From NCBI RefSeq assembly GCF_006170445.1, contig NZ_VCNA01000002.1, forward strand, positions 786,265 to 850,264: a stretch of 64,000 nt of DNA, given 5' to 3'. This DNA is from Brevibacillus dissolubilis (lineage in GTDB: Bacteria; Bacillota; Bacilli; Brevibacillales; Brevibacillaceae). A program made the position numbers and the translations under genes. The notes beneath the pieces are model-generated. The model had not been told where the DNA came from and did no database searches. It worked only from the letters and a program-made list of their open reading frames with translations. Shown piece by piece: positions 18,125-27,219 of this stretch. Numbering within the stretch: position 1 is the first letter of the stretch; each line of letters opens with the position of its first letter.

Positions 18125-19112
18125 TGTTCTCCTCTCCTTCCTCAACGATCTGGTCAACCTGAACCGAGACTCGGCCTTTCATTGTGCCCGGCTGACCCAA
18201 GAATTTGAGCCGGTCACCCACTTTGACCTTCAACATGTTGTCGATTCCTTGGTCGAGTTGGATGACATCACCTTGTGTCAAACTCAAGAACTCACCGACG
18301 GTAATCGTACCCGTCCCCAGTTCAGCAACGATTGGCAATTTGGCTGTCTTGACTCGTTCTTCCAAGCGAAGTCGTTCACTGGCATCCCTCACTTTTCGTT
18401 GTGAAGCGAACCAGTATTGACCAGATAATTTTGGCATGATCGGTTCGAGTACGACGTGTGGCAGACACAGGTTGATCATACCGGTCGTCTCACCGATTTT
18501 TGTACTGAATGAGATAACTGCTACGATTTCATTGGGAGAGACGATCTGCATGAATTGTGGATTCATCTCTAGAACTTCCAGCAGTGGATCAAGCTCAATC
18601 ACTTGTTTCCAGGCTTCATGAAAACTGTCAAGCGCTTTACTGAAAACACGTTCCATTACGGTCGTTTCGATTTCCGTTAAAGCTCCCATTTTTTCTGGGA
18701 TTGTGCCTTGTCCCCCTAGCAATCGATCCAACATCGCATATGCAATGTTCGGATTCACTTCCAGTACCATTCGGCCTTCCAAAGGGGGCGCTTCAAATAT
18801 ATTGAGGATCGTCATCTTTGGAATCGAGCGGATAAACTCGTCATATGGCAACTGGTCAACAGAGGCGACAGTGATCTGCACGAAGGTTCGAAGCTGAGCT
18901 GAAAAGTACGTGGTCAGTAGTCGGGCGTAGTTTTCATGAATCCGTGTCAAGCCTCGTATTTGGTCCTTGGAGAACCGCAGCGCTCGTTTGAAGTCGTATA
19001 CTTTTACTTTCTTTTCGGTGTCTTCTTTCTTCAGCTCGTTAGCGTCCATCTCACCAGATGATAGTGCCGCTAACAAGGCATCGATCTCACTTTGTGAGAG
19101 TACCTCGGCCAT
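18117..19112 (-). CDS. fliM: Flagellar motor switch protein FliM
   Basis: A 331-residue C-ring protein with the N-terminal CheY-P binding segment (MAEVLSQSEIDALLAAL), a CheC-like middle domain and a C-terminal SpoA domain (~250-325). The start is the ATG ending at 19112, which has GGGAGGTG six bases upstream; a GTG three codons earlier lies inside that site. It overlaps the fliY start by 8 bases. A 124-base gap separates it from fliL; it contains a short GTGCGC/GCGCAT hairpin but no clear promoter. Confidence 0.96.
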   Translation of the reverse strand: MAEVLSQSEIDALLAALSSGEMDANELKKEDTEKKVKVYDFKRALRFSKDQIRGLTRIHENYARLLTTYFSAQLRTFVQITVASVDQLPYDEFIRSIPKMTILNIFEAPPLEGRMVLEVNPNIAYAMLDRLLGGQGTIPEKMGALTEIETTVMERVFSKALDSFHEAWKQVIELDPLLEVLEMNPQFMQIVSPNEIVAVISFSTKIGETTGMINLCLPHVVLEPIMPKLSGQYWFASQRKVRDASERLRLEERVKTAKLPIVAELGTGTITVGEFLSLTQGDVIQLDQGIDNMLKVKVGDRLKFLGQPGTMKGRVSVQVDQIVEEGEENNE

Positions 19113-19236
19113 TTCGGTCACCTCCCCCTACTATGTAATTAAAAACGGAAATGACTCTCGGAACAATACTCGAAATGTGGTAAAACGATTTCAAACATTT
19201 CCCTCACACTTTACATGCGCGTCCCAGCGCACTTTT

Positions 19237-19686
19237 CTACCCTTTTGTAAACTTGGTCGTGATGACCTGAACGATTTTACCATCTTCTAAAATTGCGCTA
19301 ATTTCGTTCATGATCTTCGCTTCCAGCTTATTAATCCCTTCCGTCCCTTTTATATCTTCTGAGGTCAGGCCGGCAAGGGTCTTAATAATGATTTGGTTGA
19401 CTTGTGGAAGTCGTTTGGTCAGCTCTTCTTTGGTGTCTGCGTTGTCAGCAGTGATACTGTAACGCACAATGATATAGCTGTTAGACATGAGGTTGGTGGT
19501 GATCTCACCCGTATCTACGGTGTATTCAGCCATTTCCTCTGCGGTAAGCACAGGAACCTCTTTTTCCACTTCATGTCCTGCGGAGGATTGATCCATGTAA
19601 TTCCACAGGAAGAAAGCGACCACACCTAATAAGGAGATGGCAATGATGATAATGAGTGCCATGTTGAAAAGTTTATTTTTAAACAT
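19237..19686 (-). CDS. fliL: Flagellar basal body protein FliL
   Basis: A 149-residue FliL: one N-terminal transmembrane helix (~8-29, MALIIIIAISLLGVVAFFLW) and a periplasmic-side domain ending in VIQVITTKFTKG-like strand. FliL surrounds the stator units and supports torque or stator stability. It starts 13 bases after flbD. Confidence 0.93.
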   Translation of the reverse strand: MFKNKLFNMALIIIIAISLLGVVAFFLWNYMDQSSAGHEVEKEVPVLTAEEMAEYTVDTGEITTNLMSNSYIIVRYSITADNADTKEELTKRLPQVNQIIIKTLAGLTSEDIKGTEGINKLEAKIMNEISAILEDGKIVQVITTKFTKG

Positions 19687-19699
19687 CGTAAGCCTCCCG

Positions 19700-19921
19700 C
19701 TATTCTTTGGATTCGCCAGACGGACGTGGAATGACAGTAGCTACATTTAACGTTTGATAGAAAGTGGCAACGCGTCCAGCTACCTCTTGGGCATTCTCTT
19801 TCACGATGTATTTCTTTCCGTTTGTCAGCGTGATAATCGTGTCCGGAGTCGCTTCGACCAACTCGATATGTGCAGCATTCAAAAATATTTTTCCACCATT
19901 AAAACGAGTTACTTCAATCAT
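19700..19921 (-). CDS. swrD: FlbD/SwrD family small flagellar protein
   Basis: A 73-residue FlbD-family protein, opening with MIEVTRFNGGKIFLNA and containing IITLTNGKKYIVKE, the family signature. In B. subtilis the same-position protein SwrD raises motor torque for swarming. The start ATG at 19921 has AAGGAG upstream. A 74-base gap with a strong hairpin separates it from the hook gene. Confidence 0.88.
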   Translation of the reverse strand: MIEVTRFNGGKIFLNAAHIELVEATPDTIITLTNGKKYIVKENAQEVAGRVATFYQTLNVATVIPRPSGESKE

Positions 19922-19946
19922 CCGCTACTCCTTCCGGGATTTGGGA

Positions 19947-19977
19947 GGGGGAGTGATGGATGTACCCACCATCCCCC
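19947..19977 (-). repeat. Stem-loop between flgE and flbD
   Basis: An inverted repeat of about 12 bases per arm (GGGGGATGGTGG against CCATCACTCCCCC, one bulge) with a short loop sits in the 74-base gap. No T-run follows, so it is not an ordinary terminator. It may stabilise or process the operon mRNA; that is inference. Confidence 0.5.
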
Positions 19978-19995
19978 AGCCGTTATCCGCGATTA

Positions 19996-20814
19996 TTATC
20001 GTTTCAGATTCACGAGTTCTTCAAGAATGCTGTCAGAAGTGGTGATAATACGAGAATTTGCTTGGAAACCGCGTTGTGCTACGATCATTTCGGTAAATTC
20101 TTCAGTCAGATCTACGTTGGACATTTCCAATGTACCGGAAACAATGGTGCTGGAAGCTGTTGTCGGGTCAGTTGGTTCTACTTCTGTCGCGCCGCCTGGG
20201 TTGGCGTTGGTCGTCATCTCAAACAGGGAACCGCCGATTTTTTTCAGACCGCCTGGGTTAGATACGGTGAACATCCCGATTGTCTGGTCAACCGTGGTTA
20301 CACCTGCAGCATCGGTTTTGTTGATCGAACCGTTACGGCCGATGGAGTAAGAAACGAACTCTTCACGGGAGATTTGGATTGGCGCCCCGCCACTGTCCAA
20401 AACATACATCCCTTGTGCATTTACAAGGAAACCGTCAGCGTCGCGGGTGAAGTTACCTGCACGGGTGAGGTATCTTGCTTCACCATCTTGGGATGGGCTG
20501 ACGATGAAGAAACCGTCACCTTCGATCGAAAGGTCAGAGATGAGGTTGGTCGTCATCGGGCTACCCGGAGAGTGTACGACGTCGATGGATGCGGTCTGTA
20601 CGCCAAGACCTACTTGTTTCGGGTTCACACCACCGATTCCGTCACCAGTAGGAGCGGAAGCACCAGAGATGTTTTGGTTCAGGATGTCTTGGAACATCAC
20701 GCGGCTCTTTTTGAAGCCTACGGTGTTCACGTTAGCGATATTGTTACCGATTACGTCAAGCTTGGTTTGGAAACCTTTCATACCCGAAATACCAGAGTAC
20801 ATAGAACGTAACAT
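19996..20814 (-). CDS. flgE: Flagellar hook protein FlgE (FlgG-like length)
   Basis: A 272-residue rod/hook-family protein. The N-terminal motif (MLRSMYSGISGMKGFQTKLDVIGNNIANVNTVGFKK) and C-terminal motif (NVDLTEEFTEMIVAQRGFQANSRIITTSD) form the conserved coiled-coil D0 region, with FlgE/F/G central domains. At this length it resembles FlgG, and automated annotation may call it so. By position (before flbD and fliL) and size it corresponds to B. subtilis FlgE, 264 residues, the hook subunit. Start ATG at 20814 has GAGGGGG upstream. No flgD lies upstream of it in the operon. Confidence 0.87.
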   Translation of the reverse strand: MLRSMYSGISGMKGFQTKLDVIGNNIANVNTVGFKKSRVMFQDILNQNISGASAPTGDGIGGVNPKQVGLGVQTASIDVVHSPGSPMTTNLISDLSIEGDGFFIVSPSQDGEARYLTRAGNFTRDADGFLVNAQGMYVLDSGGAPIQISREEFVSYSIGRNGSINKTDAAGVTTVDQTIGMFTVSNPGGLKKIGGSLFEMTTNANPGGATEVEPTDPTTASSTIVSGTLEMSNVDLTEEFTEMIVAQRGFQANSRIITTSDSILEELVNLKR

Positions 20815-20899
20815 GGATGAAATCCCCCTCGATCATTTTGTTGTTGATTACGTCAATCGGTCAGTAATCAAAGGGCTTCCTCAATGGAGGTCCGGCCCA

Positions 20900-21298
20900 T
20901 TACACAAATACGGCGCTGTCAATGTTAGTAAAAACGTTGTCCTTCATGTTGGCATCATCCACCGCGGTGATCACTTTGCGGTTGGTAATGCTGACAACAT
21001 AAGCGACATTGTCCATCAAGATGAGAGATTCCCGAGCGCCTTTGCCTGCAGCCTTCTTGACTCCGCCTTCCAATCGTGCGAGTTCAGCTTCACCCAGCTG
21101 AATTCCACGTTCTTTGAGACGGTTTAATGCATGTTGGCTAAAGCTGATCGCTTGGGTCTTGGCCGGATTCGTTTTTAGAGATTCATGCAACCAGTCATCA
21201 AACGGCTTTTGTACCGTCTGGGGATTCTGAGGCTGCTTGGTTACGCCGTGTGGTCGTGAAGGAAAGTAAGTCTGGCCCACCCGAAACTGTTGATTCAT
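20900..21298 (-). CDS. TIGR02530-type flagellar operon protein
   Basis: A 132-residue protein of the conserved 'flagellar operon protein' family (TIGR02530). Its core HALNRLKERGIQLGEAELARLEGGVKKAAGKGARESLILMDNVAYVVSITNRKVITAVD is characteristic, and a variable Pro/Gln-rich N-terminus precedes it. The biochemical role is not established. It is encoded between fliK and the hook gene, with AGGAAAGGAGG before its ATG at 21298. In related genomes flgD normally sits just before it; here fliK is directly upstream. Confidence 0.85.
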   Translation of the reverse strand: MNQQFRVGQTYFPSRPHGVTKQPQNPQTVQKPFDDWLHESLKTNPAKTQAISFSQHALNRLKERGIQLGEAELARLEGGVKKAAGKGARESLILMDNVAYVVSITNRKVITAVDDANMKDNVFTNIDSAVFV

Positions 21299-21324
21299 CA
21301 GGGTCCTCCTTTCCTGTCCGCCGC

Positions 21325-22653
21325 TTACAGAGTGACGTCAATGTTGCCGCGGGATGTGGCGGTAACTTGTGTCGTTTGCATGACGGCATCAAAAGAGTTG
21401 TCTGTTGTTTCATCTTGTTGACGTTGGTTCTGCTGTTGTTGGGCTTGATCACGTGTCTGCTCTCGTTGGCCGTTCATATCGAATGGCTGCTGTTGCTGCT
21501 GGTTTTGCGGTTGATGTGATACTTCCAGCTTATCAACCGTCAGACCTTGCTGTACGAGCGCTGTACGGAGTTGGGACAGTTGGTTGTCAATGATGTCCTT
21601 GGACGATGCGTTATCCGCGACGAAGTGAGCGGTAATCACGCCGTTCTCAGCGGTAATCTTGACATGTACCTGACCAAGTGCCTGTGGATGCAGGATCAGC
21701 TTCGTTTCGGTTACACCAGAGAGTCCATTCACTTTCATCTGACGGACGAATACATCTGATACTTCTTGCCCAAACTGATCAGCCCGCACGTTGTATCCTT
21801 GTGCTGCCTGCTGTACAGTGGCATTGGTCTGCTGATTCGCCACAGACAGATTCGTCACCGTGTTGGCTTGGCCTTGATTGTTGCCTTCGATGCCTTCCAA
21901 TCCAGTGGCGGTCTGAGCAGTCAGATCCACTTGGTTGGTAAGCGTCTGCTTGACGGTCAGTGTCTCCGCCTGGTACATGGAAAGTGCACGGTTGACTCGC
22001 ATGGATTGTACAGGTGTGATATCCTGTTTGGAATCCACTGCTGCGGTCTGGACTTGCTGTGGGTTCACGACGGCAAATGCCTTCGCACCCCATGGCGCCT
22101 GGATCTTGTTTTCTTTGGTCACAGTAGTCTCCACTTCATCTACTACCGCACCGAACTGAGCCAGAAAATCAGTCGCTTGCTTGACGAGCTTGACGCCTTG
22201 TTCTGTTTTGTCTGTTGCCGTGTTTTGCACCAGTTCGTTGAATGCACGGGCCAGTTCAGCCGCTTGTGCATGCTGTGGAGTATCCTGCTTGAGTGAGCCG
22301 AGTAATTGTGTCAGTTTACCGACAAAATTCTGACTAACCTCTTCAACAGAAAGTGTCTTCCCATTCTCCTGAACCTGTACCTGCTCAACCTGGGTCTCCT
22401 GCATAGTGCCAGCCAACATCGCTCCAAGCAACGCCAGCAGATCACCCATCTCCTGAATGTCTTCCGGATTCACTCCTTGTGGGAGCTCTTGAATCAGTTC
22501 CGGTTGCGCCTCAAGAGTGAGCAGTGCATTCCCCATCGTCAAAGCGAAGAGTCCTGCCGGTGTTCCTTGACCGACTGTGGCTTGTGTGCCTGCACCAGTC
22601 GTAACGAGTCCTGGTTGTGCCTGGACTTGCCCCATCAGATTAGATACGTTCAT
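21325..22653 (-). CDS. fliK: Flagellar hook-length control protein FliK
   Basis: A 442-residue secreted ruler. A long low-complexity Gln/Thr/Val-rich region (~1-300) is followed by the conserved hook-length domain (~310-390: LILHPQALGQVHVKITAENG then LSQLRTALVQQGL) and a Gln-rich tail (QQQQQPFD and QQQQNQRQQ). It interacts with FlhB to stop hook growth. Start ATG at 22653 follows GAGGAGGTG. It lies 27 bases from the TIGR02530 gene, leaving no room for flgD. Confidence 0.93.
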   Translation of the reverse strand: MNVSNLMGQVQAQPGLVTTGAGTQATVGQGTPAGLFALTMGNALLTLEAQPELIQELPQGVNPEDIQEMGDLLALLGAMLAGTMQETQVEQVQVQENGKTLSVEEVSQNFVGKLTQLLGSLKQDTPQHAQAAELARAFNELVQNTATDKTEQGVKLVKQATDFLAQFGAVVDEVETTVTKENKIQAPWGAKAFAVVNPQQVQTAAVDSKQDITPVQSMRVNRALSMYQAETLTVKQTLTNQVDLTAQTATGLEGIEGNNQGQANTVTNLSVANQQTNATVQQAAQGYNVRADQFGQEVSDVFVRQMKVNGLSGVTETKLILHPQALGQVHVKITAENGVITAHFVADNASSKDIIDNQLSQLRTALVQQGLTVDKLEVSHQPQNQQQQQPFDMNGQREQTRDQAQQQQNQRQQDETTDNSFDAVMQTTQVTATSRGNIDVTL

Positions 22654-22715
22654 GTCGTCACCTCCTCATGGCTATCGATTTGTTGCTATAAAAAACGGTA
22701 AGCAGTTGTTACCAC

Positions 22716-23603
22716 TTACCGGGGCAACACACTCGTCAGACGAGCAGCAATCTCAGGCTTTTCTTTGGAAATGGCAGAAAGAATTTGTGCTCTTTTATCA
22801 TTTCCCAATCCTGCAAGAATTGAAACTGCTCTTTGTTGATTCGTCTCTGTCAGCGTGGTAATAATTTTCCCAGCATCTTCAGGAGCCATTTGTCCGAAGG
22901 TGTCTACCAAGTTGTTTGTGCCAGTTGAGGAGCTGGAGCGCGTATCGCTGAGTGCTTTGGATAAGATTTGTACACGTTGTTGAAGGGCGGCAATATCGTC
23001 GTCCTTGTCTACGGTGGTATCCTTAATCAAGATGGAGATATCCGCCGCTTTTTTCGGGTCCATCTTCTCGAGGATCAGTGCGCGCTGGTCCAGCTTCATC
23101 TTGGACATCACGGCTACCGCTTCTTCATTAGACAAGTTCGATACGATGGCGGCAGCGTTCTTCGCTGACATCGAGCCATACATTTTGGCAAGGTCTGCGT
23201 ACTGCTTCTGGCGCTCTTCATCACCGGTGCGCTTCTCTTCCATCATTTTTTGCAGTTCACTGATCTGCTTCTGCATCGCAATGATCGTAGATTCTTTCTT
23301 CGCTACTTCTTCCTGCAGGTCGGATGCGGCCTGCTTGCTCTTGATCACATCGCTTTGTGCTTTCGCCAGTTCGTTTTGGACGTTTTTCGCTTCGTCCGCA
23401 CCATTCTCGGCTGAGCGGTCAGGCAGTACTTTTTCTACAAAAGGAATCGAGTTGCCGATATCGAGAGCTTTACCGATCACATCAATACCGAGTAGGCTAA
23501 GCAGCACCCCCGCCAAGAGGCTTGCGAAAAGTGCCGGTATCAAAATCATGTAAAAAAACCATTCTAGCTTGCTATATTCCCTTTCCTCTTGGACCTCTTC
23601 CAT
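22716..23603 (-). CDS. MotE/YlxF-like membrane protein with MgtE_N domain
   Basis: A 295-residue protein with one membrane helix at ~18-42 (FYMILIPALFASLLAGVLLSLL). A coiled coil of ~60 residues (rich in Lys, Glu and Gln) follows, then an MgtE intracellular-N-like domain (~125-185: YGSMSAKNAAAIVSNLSNEEAVAVMSKM) and a second similar repeat at the C-terminus (FGQMAPEDAGKIITTL). The start at 23603 has AAAGGAGG 7 bases upstream. It occupies the ylxF slot of B. subtilis. Related MotE proteins act as chaperones or stabilisers for motility proteins; the exact role in Bacilli is unknown. Confidence 0.88.
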   Translation of the reverse strand: MEEVQEEREYSKLEWFFYMILIPALFASLLAGVLLSLLGIDVIGKALDIGNSIPFVEKVLPDRSAENGADEAKNVQNELAKAQSDVIKSKQAASDLQEEVAKKESTIIAMQKQISELQKMMEEKRTGDEERQKQYADLAKMYGSMSAKNAAAIVSNLSNEEAVAVMSKMKLDQRALILEKMDPKKAADISILIKDTTVDKDDDIAALQQRVQILSKALSDTRSSSSTGTNNLVDTFGQMAPEDAGKIITTLTETNQQRAVSILAGLGNDKRAQILSAISKEKPEIAARLTSVLPR

Positions 23604-23617
23604 AGGTGAGCCTCCTT

Positions 23618-24070
23618 TCATCCCCGGTTCTCCTTGCGCCAGTAACGCGTAATCCCGATTTCGTCCAACTCTTTTTGCTCACGACTTTTTTGGTTTTCTT
23701 CAAAAGTCTCTTGGGCTTTATCCTTGAGCTTCTGCCAGAGCTGTGACTCTTGCATATGAGAATGGAGCTTCGTCTGGCAACGCTCCACCTCTTGTTCACA
23801 TCCGACCAACGTGATTTTCTGGCTGTGGATTTGACGGTCAACAGCCAGACGGTAGCGGTTGAGTTCGAGAAGTTGTGCAGCACTGATCGGTTGAGCCTGG
23901 ACCTGAACCATGGATTCGGTTATCTTCTCACGATGCTCCGCCAGCTCATAGAGTCTGTTTTCTTCCTCTACTTTGCGTTGGACTGATTTACCAAACGCCC
24001 ATTGTGCCTGTTCAGTCTCTTTTTCTTTCAAATCCAAGACCTTTTGCAAATGAAAACGAAAGCTTTTCAT
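23618..24070 (-). CDS. fliJ: Flagellar export chaperone/stalk protein FliJ
   Basis: A 150-residue, almost entirely helical coiled-coil protein (KVLDLKEKETEQAQWAFGKS, then ELAEHREKITESM), standard for FliJ, the stalk of the FliI hexamer that contacts FlhA. It starts two bases after fliI. Confidence 0.92.
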   Translation of the reverse strand: MKSFRFHLQKVLDLKEKETEQAQWAFGKSVQRKVEEENRLYELAEHREKITESMVQVQAQPISAAQLLELNRYRLAVDRQIHSQKITLVGCEQEVERCQTKLHSHMQESQLWQKLKDKAQETFEENQKSREQKELDEIGITRYWRKENRG

Positions 24071-24072
24071 TC

Positions 24073-25395
24073 TTATTGGACACCTCCGAAGTGGGCGGTT
24101 AAGGCTTTCACCGTGGTAACAATCTCAGACGGTTCGTGAGTTCCTTGCGCAGTGAACTCGCGGATGAGTTCACGGTAGCGGATTGCTGTATCAATCTCGC
24201 GGTTAGAGCCCATCTTATAAGCTCCGATGTTGATTAAATCTTCAGCTTCCTTAAAGGTAGCCATATATCGTTTGAGAGTACGGGCCGCATCCAGATGCTG
24301 ATCACTGCTGATCTCATTCATGACACGGCTAACGCTTTGCAGGATATCAATCGCTGGGAAATGTCCCTTTTGTGCGATTTTCCGGTCGAGGACAATATGC
24401 CCGTCGAGAATACCACGCACCGCATCGGCGATCGGGTCATTCATGTCATCAGAGTCAACCAGCACGGTATAGAATGCGGTGATACTTCCTTTGTCTGCTG
24501 TACCTGCACGCTCCAGAAGCTTTGGCAACAGGGCAAATACGGATGGCGTGTAACCACGGGTCGCAGGCGGTTCACCAATCGCCAATCCCACTTCACGCTG
24601 TGCCATGGCAAAACGGGTCACCGAGTCCATCATCAGCATCACGTTGAGACCACGGTCACGGAAATACTCCGCAATCGAAGTGGCGATCATGGATGCTTTG
24701 ATCCGGATCATCGCAGGCTGGTCTGAAGTGGCCACGATTACAACGGAGCGCTTCAGTCCTTCTTCCCCTAAATCCTTCTCGATAAACTCCATGACCTCAC
24801 GCCCACGCTCCCCAATCAGCGCAATCACGTTGATATCTGCCTTGGTGTTCCGGGCAACCATCCCAAGCAGGGTGGACTTACCTACACCAGAACCGGCAAA
24901 GATACCGACACGCTGCCCTTTCCCGATGGTGAGCAGACCGTCAATCGCGCGAACACCTACGCTGAGTGGCTCGACAATCCGGGGACGTAAGAGCGGATTA
25001 GGCGGCATATTGTTGGTTGGATATTCCGTCAAACCAAAAGGAACAGGAGCACCTGTCAACGGCCTTCCCAGCCCATCGAGCACACTGCCGAGAATTTCCG
25101 GTCCTACCTTGACTGTAAGCGGTTTGCCTGTCGCCACCACATCACAACCCGGTCCGATGAATGATAATTCCCCCAGCGGCATCAAGAGCACCTTGTTATC
25201 ACGAAAGCCGACGACCTCCGCCATAATCGGCTCTTGATTATGCTGGGAGTAGATCAGACATACTTCGCCCAGTTTCGCTTCCGGTCCCTGTGACTCAACA
25301 GTAAGTCCAACTACTTGTGTCACTTTTCCGTTGATGCGCACAGGGTCCATCGTTTGCAGGGTTTGCAAATATTTCTCGATATTAAGAGAGGCCAT
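24073..25395 (-). CDS. fliI: Flagellar export ATPase FliI
   Basis: A 440-residue rotary-type ATPase. Walker A (GSGVGKST) at 168-175, catalytic region ALIGERGREVMEFIE, Walker B VMLMMDSVTRFA, and the type III signature near GLAIGEPPATRGYTPSVFALLPKLLERAG. The start at 25395 (MASLNIEKYL) is preceded by GAGGAAG and lies inside the end of fliH (14-base overlap); upstream in-frame starts lack a ribosome site. It powers unfolding and release of export substrates. Confidence 0.96.
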   Translation of the reverse strand: MASLNIEKYLQTLQTMDPVRINGKVTQVVGLTVESQGPEAKLGEVCLIYSQHNQEPIMAEVVGFRDNKVLLMPLGELSFIGPGCDVVATGKPLTVKVGPEILGSVLDGLGRPLTGAPVPFGLTEYPTNNMPPNPLLRPRIVEPLSVGVRAIDGLLTIGKGQRVGIFAGSGVGKSTLLGMVARNTKADINVIALIGERGREVMEFIEKDLGEEGLKRSVVIVATSDQPAMIRIKASMIATSIAEYFRDRGLNVMLMMDSVTRFAMAQREVGLAIGEPPATRGYTPSVFALLPKLLERAGTADKGSITAFYTVLVDSDDMNDPIADAVRGILDGHIVLDRKIAQKGHFPAIDILQSVSRVMNEISSDQHLDAARTLKRYMATFKEAEDLINIGAYKMGSNREIDTAIRYRELIREFTAQGTHEPSEIVTTVKALTAHFGGVQ

Positions 25396-26212
25396 TTGCT
25401 TCACTTCCTCGCGCAAGATCGAGCAAGACCTGTTTGATCTCACTGAGCTGCGTATCAATTCGCGCGTCAACACTGCCGAGCAGTGTCCGAATCACACAGC
25501 CTTCATCAGCCACGCCATAGTCCGGGTAAATGGACAATTCGGCCTGACCATCAAGCAAAGCCAGCAATTGTTCACGATGCTCTTCTATAAAAGAGAAGTA
25601 ACGATGATTGACGCAAAGGGTAATCTGTCCATGAAGACGGGAACGCCGCAACACATTTCGCGCCATTTCCAGAACTTTATCAGGTGCTTGTGAAATCTCA
25701 TCACCGATAATTTTCTTAGCAATTTGAGTACTTAGTTCCACTAAAAAAGGTTCACCCTGAGCAATAATTCTTTCCTTTTCGACATATGCTCTTTGAAGAA
25801 CCTCTCTCGCCTCTGTCACATGTTGCATCTGTTCTTCAATCGCAGCTTGGCGGCCAAGCTCTATGCCGTGCGCCATTCCTTGCTCCTGTGCTTCTGCAAA
25901 GATCTCTTGGGCGGCTTGCTCCGCCTCCTGACGTGCTTGCTCCTGCCAGGCCTCGATCTCGCGCATCGCCTGTTGTCTCAGTTCTTCCGCCTGCCGGCCT
26001 GCTTCTTCCATGATCCGTTGTGCCATCTCTTCAGCATCTTGCAAAATGGTCTGCGCCTCGGCTTCTGCACTTTCTACAGCTGGATGCACATTTTCTTGCA
26101 ACTTATTGAAACCTGCACCCGTCTGTATAGGTGAAGCTTTCACCTGAAGAACAACCTTCTCTTCTGACTGTGAATAAGAAGAAGCTTTGAAGACTCTAGA
26201 CAATGATATCAT
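25382..26212 (-). CDS. fliH: Flagellar export ATPase regulator FliH
   Basis: A protein of about 276 residues (276 from the ATG at 26212). The centre is an Ala/Glu/Gln coiled coil (~40-130) and the C-terminus (~140-260) resembles V/F-type ATPase peripheral-stalk subunits, as in FliH. It binds FliI and the C-ring. The start is ambiguous: the ATG overlaps the fliG end and is only two bases from GGAGG, while a TTG three codons later sits 9 bases from GAGGAG and may be the real one. Confidence 0.9.
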   Translation of the reverse strand: MISLSRVFKASSYSQSEEKVVLQVKASPIQTGAGFNKLQENVHPAVESAEAEAQTILQDAEEMAQRIMEEAGRQAEELRQQAMREIEAWQEQARQEAEQAAQEIFAEAQEQGMAHGIELGRQAAIEEQMQHVTEAREVLQRAYVEKERIIAQGEPFLVELSTQIAKKIIGDEISQAPDKVLEMARNVLRRSRLHGQITLCVNHRYFSFIEEHREQLLALLDGQAELSIYPDYGVADEGCVIRTLLGSVDARIDTQLSEIKQVLLDLARGSEANGLS

Positions 26213-27206
26213 CTCCTCCGCCGCGGGCGATGATGATCTCACCAGCCTCTTCTAGACGACGAATGGTGGCAACAATGCGGGACTGTGCTTCCTCAACATC
26301 ACGCAAACGAACCGGTCCCATGAATTCCATCTCTTCACGGAAGGTTTCCGCCATACGTTTGGACATATTACGGAAGATCGTTTCGCGTACTTCTTCACTC
26401 GCCACTTTAAGCGAGAGCATAAGGTCTGCATTCTCGACATCGCGGATGACACGCTGAATGGAACGGTTGTCGAGCGTAGCAATATCTTCGAATACGAACA
26501 TACGCTTTTTGATTTCTTCGGCAAGCTCTGGGTCTTGAATTTCGAGAGAGTCCAAAATAGTGCGCTCTGTACTGCGGTCAACACCGTTGAGGACATTCAC
26601 GATTGCTTCAATACCACCTGCTTGCGTATAGTCTTGCGTCACAGTAGCAGAGAGCTTCTGCTCGAGAACCTGTTCTACCTGTGCGATCACTTCTGGAGAC
26701 GTACTGTCCATCATAGCGATCCGCTTTGCGACGTCAGCCTGACGGTCCTGTGGTAATGCTGAGAGGATCATCGCAGCCTGAGTCGGTTCCAAATAAGCGA
26801 GTACCAGCGCAATCGTCTGAGAGTGCTCGTTTTGAATAAAGTTTAAAATTTGGCTTGGGTCTGCCTTACGTGCAAAGTCAAACGGGCGGACTTGCAGGTT
26901 GGCAGTCAGGCGATTGATGATATCCATCGCTTTGGTCGCACCAAGCGCTTTTTCAAGGATATCCTTGGCGTAGGTGATACCGCCTTGTGCGATAACTTCT
27001 TTCGCTACCGCAATCTGATGGAATTCAGACAGAACTTTACCCTTCTCCTCATGATCGACCTTTCTGACGTTGGCGATCTCCAGAGTCATCTGCTCGATCT
27101 CATCTTCGCGCAGATGCTTAAATACCTGGGCCGAAACGTCGGGGCCTAGCGAGATAAGGAGAATCGCAGCCTTCTGCCGGCCCGTTAATTCTTTAGCACG
27201 AGCCAT
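26196..27206 (-). CDS. fliG: Flagellar motor switch protein FliG
   Basis: A 336-residue C-ring rotor protein with armadillo-like N, M and C domains. The EHPQ-like surface patch is present as NEHSQT (~127-132), and the C-terminal torque helix carries alternating charges (KRMAETFREEMEFMGPVRLRDVEEAQ). It couples stator movement to rotation. It starts 13 bases after fliF. Confidence 0.96.
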   Translation of the reverse strand: MARAKELTGRQKAAILLISLGPDVSAQVFKHLREDEIEQMTLEIANVRKVDHEEKGKVLSEFHQIAVAKEVIAQGGITYAKDILEKALGATKAMDIINRLTANLQVRPFDFARKADPSQILNFIQNEHSQTIALVLAYLEPTQAAMILSALPQDRQADVAKRIAMMDSTSPEVIAQVEQVLEQKLSATVTQDYTQAGGIEAIVNVLNGVDRSTERTILDSLEIQDPELAEEIKKRMFVFEDIATLDNRSIQRVIRDVENADLMLSLKVASEEVRETIFRNMSKRMAETFREEMEFMGPVRLRDVEEAQSRIVATIRRLEEAGEIIIARGGGDDIIV

Positions 27207-27219
27207 CTATCCTCACTCC

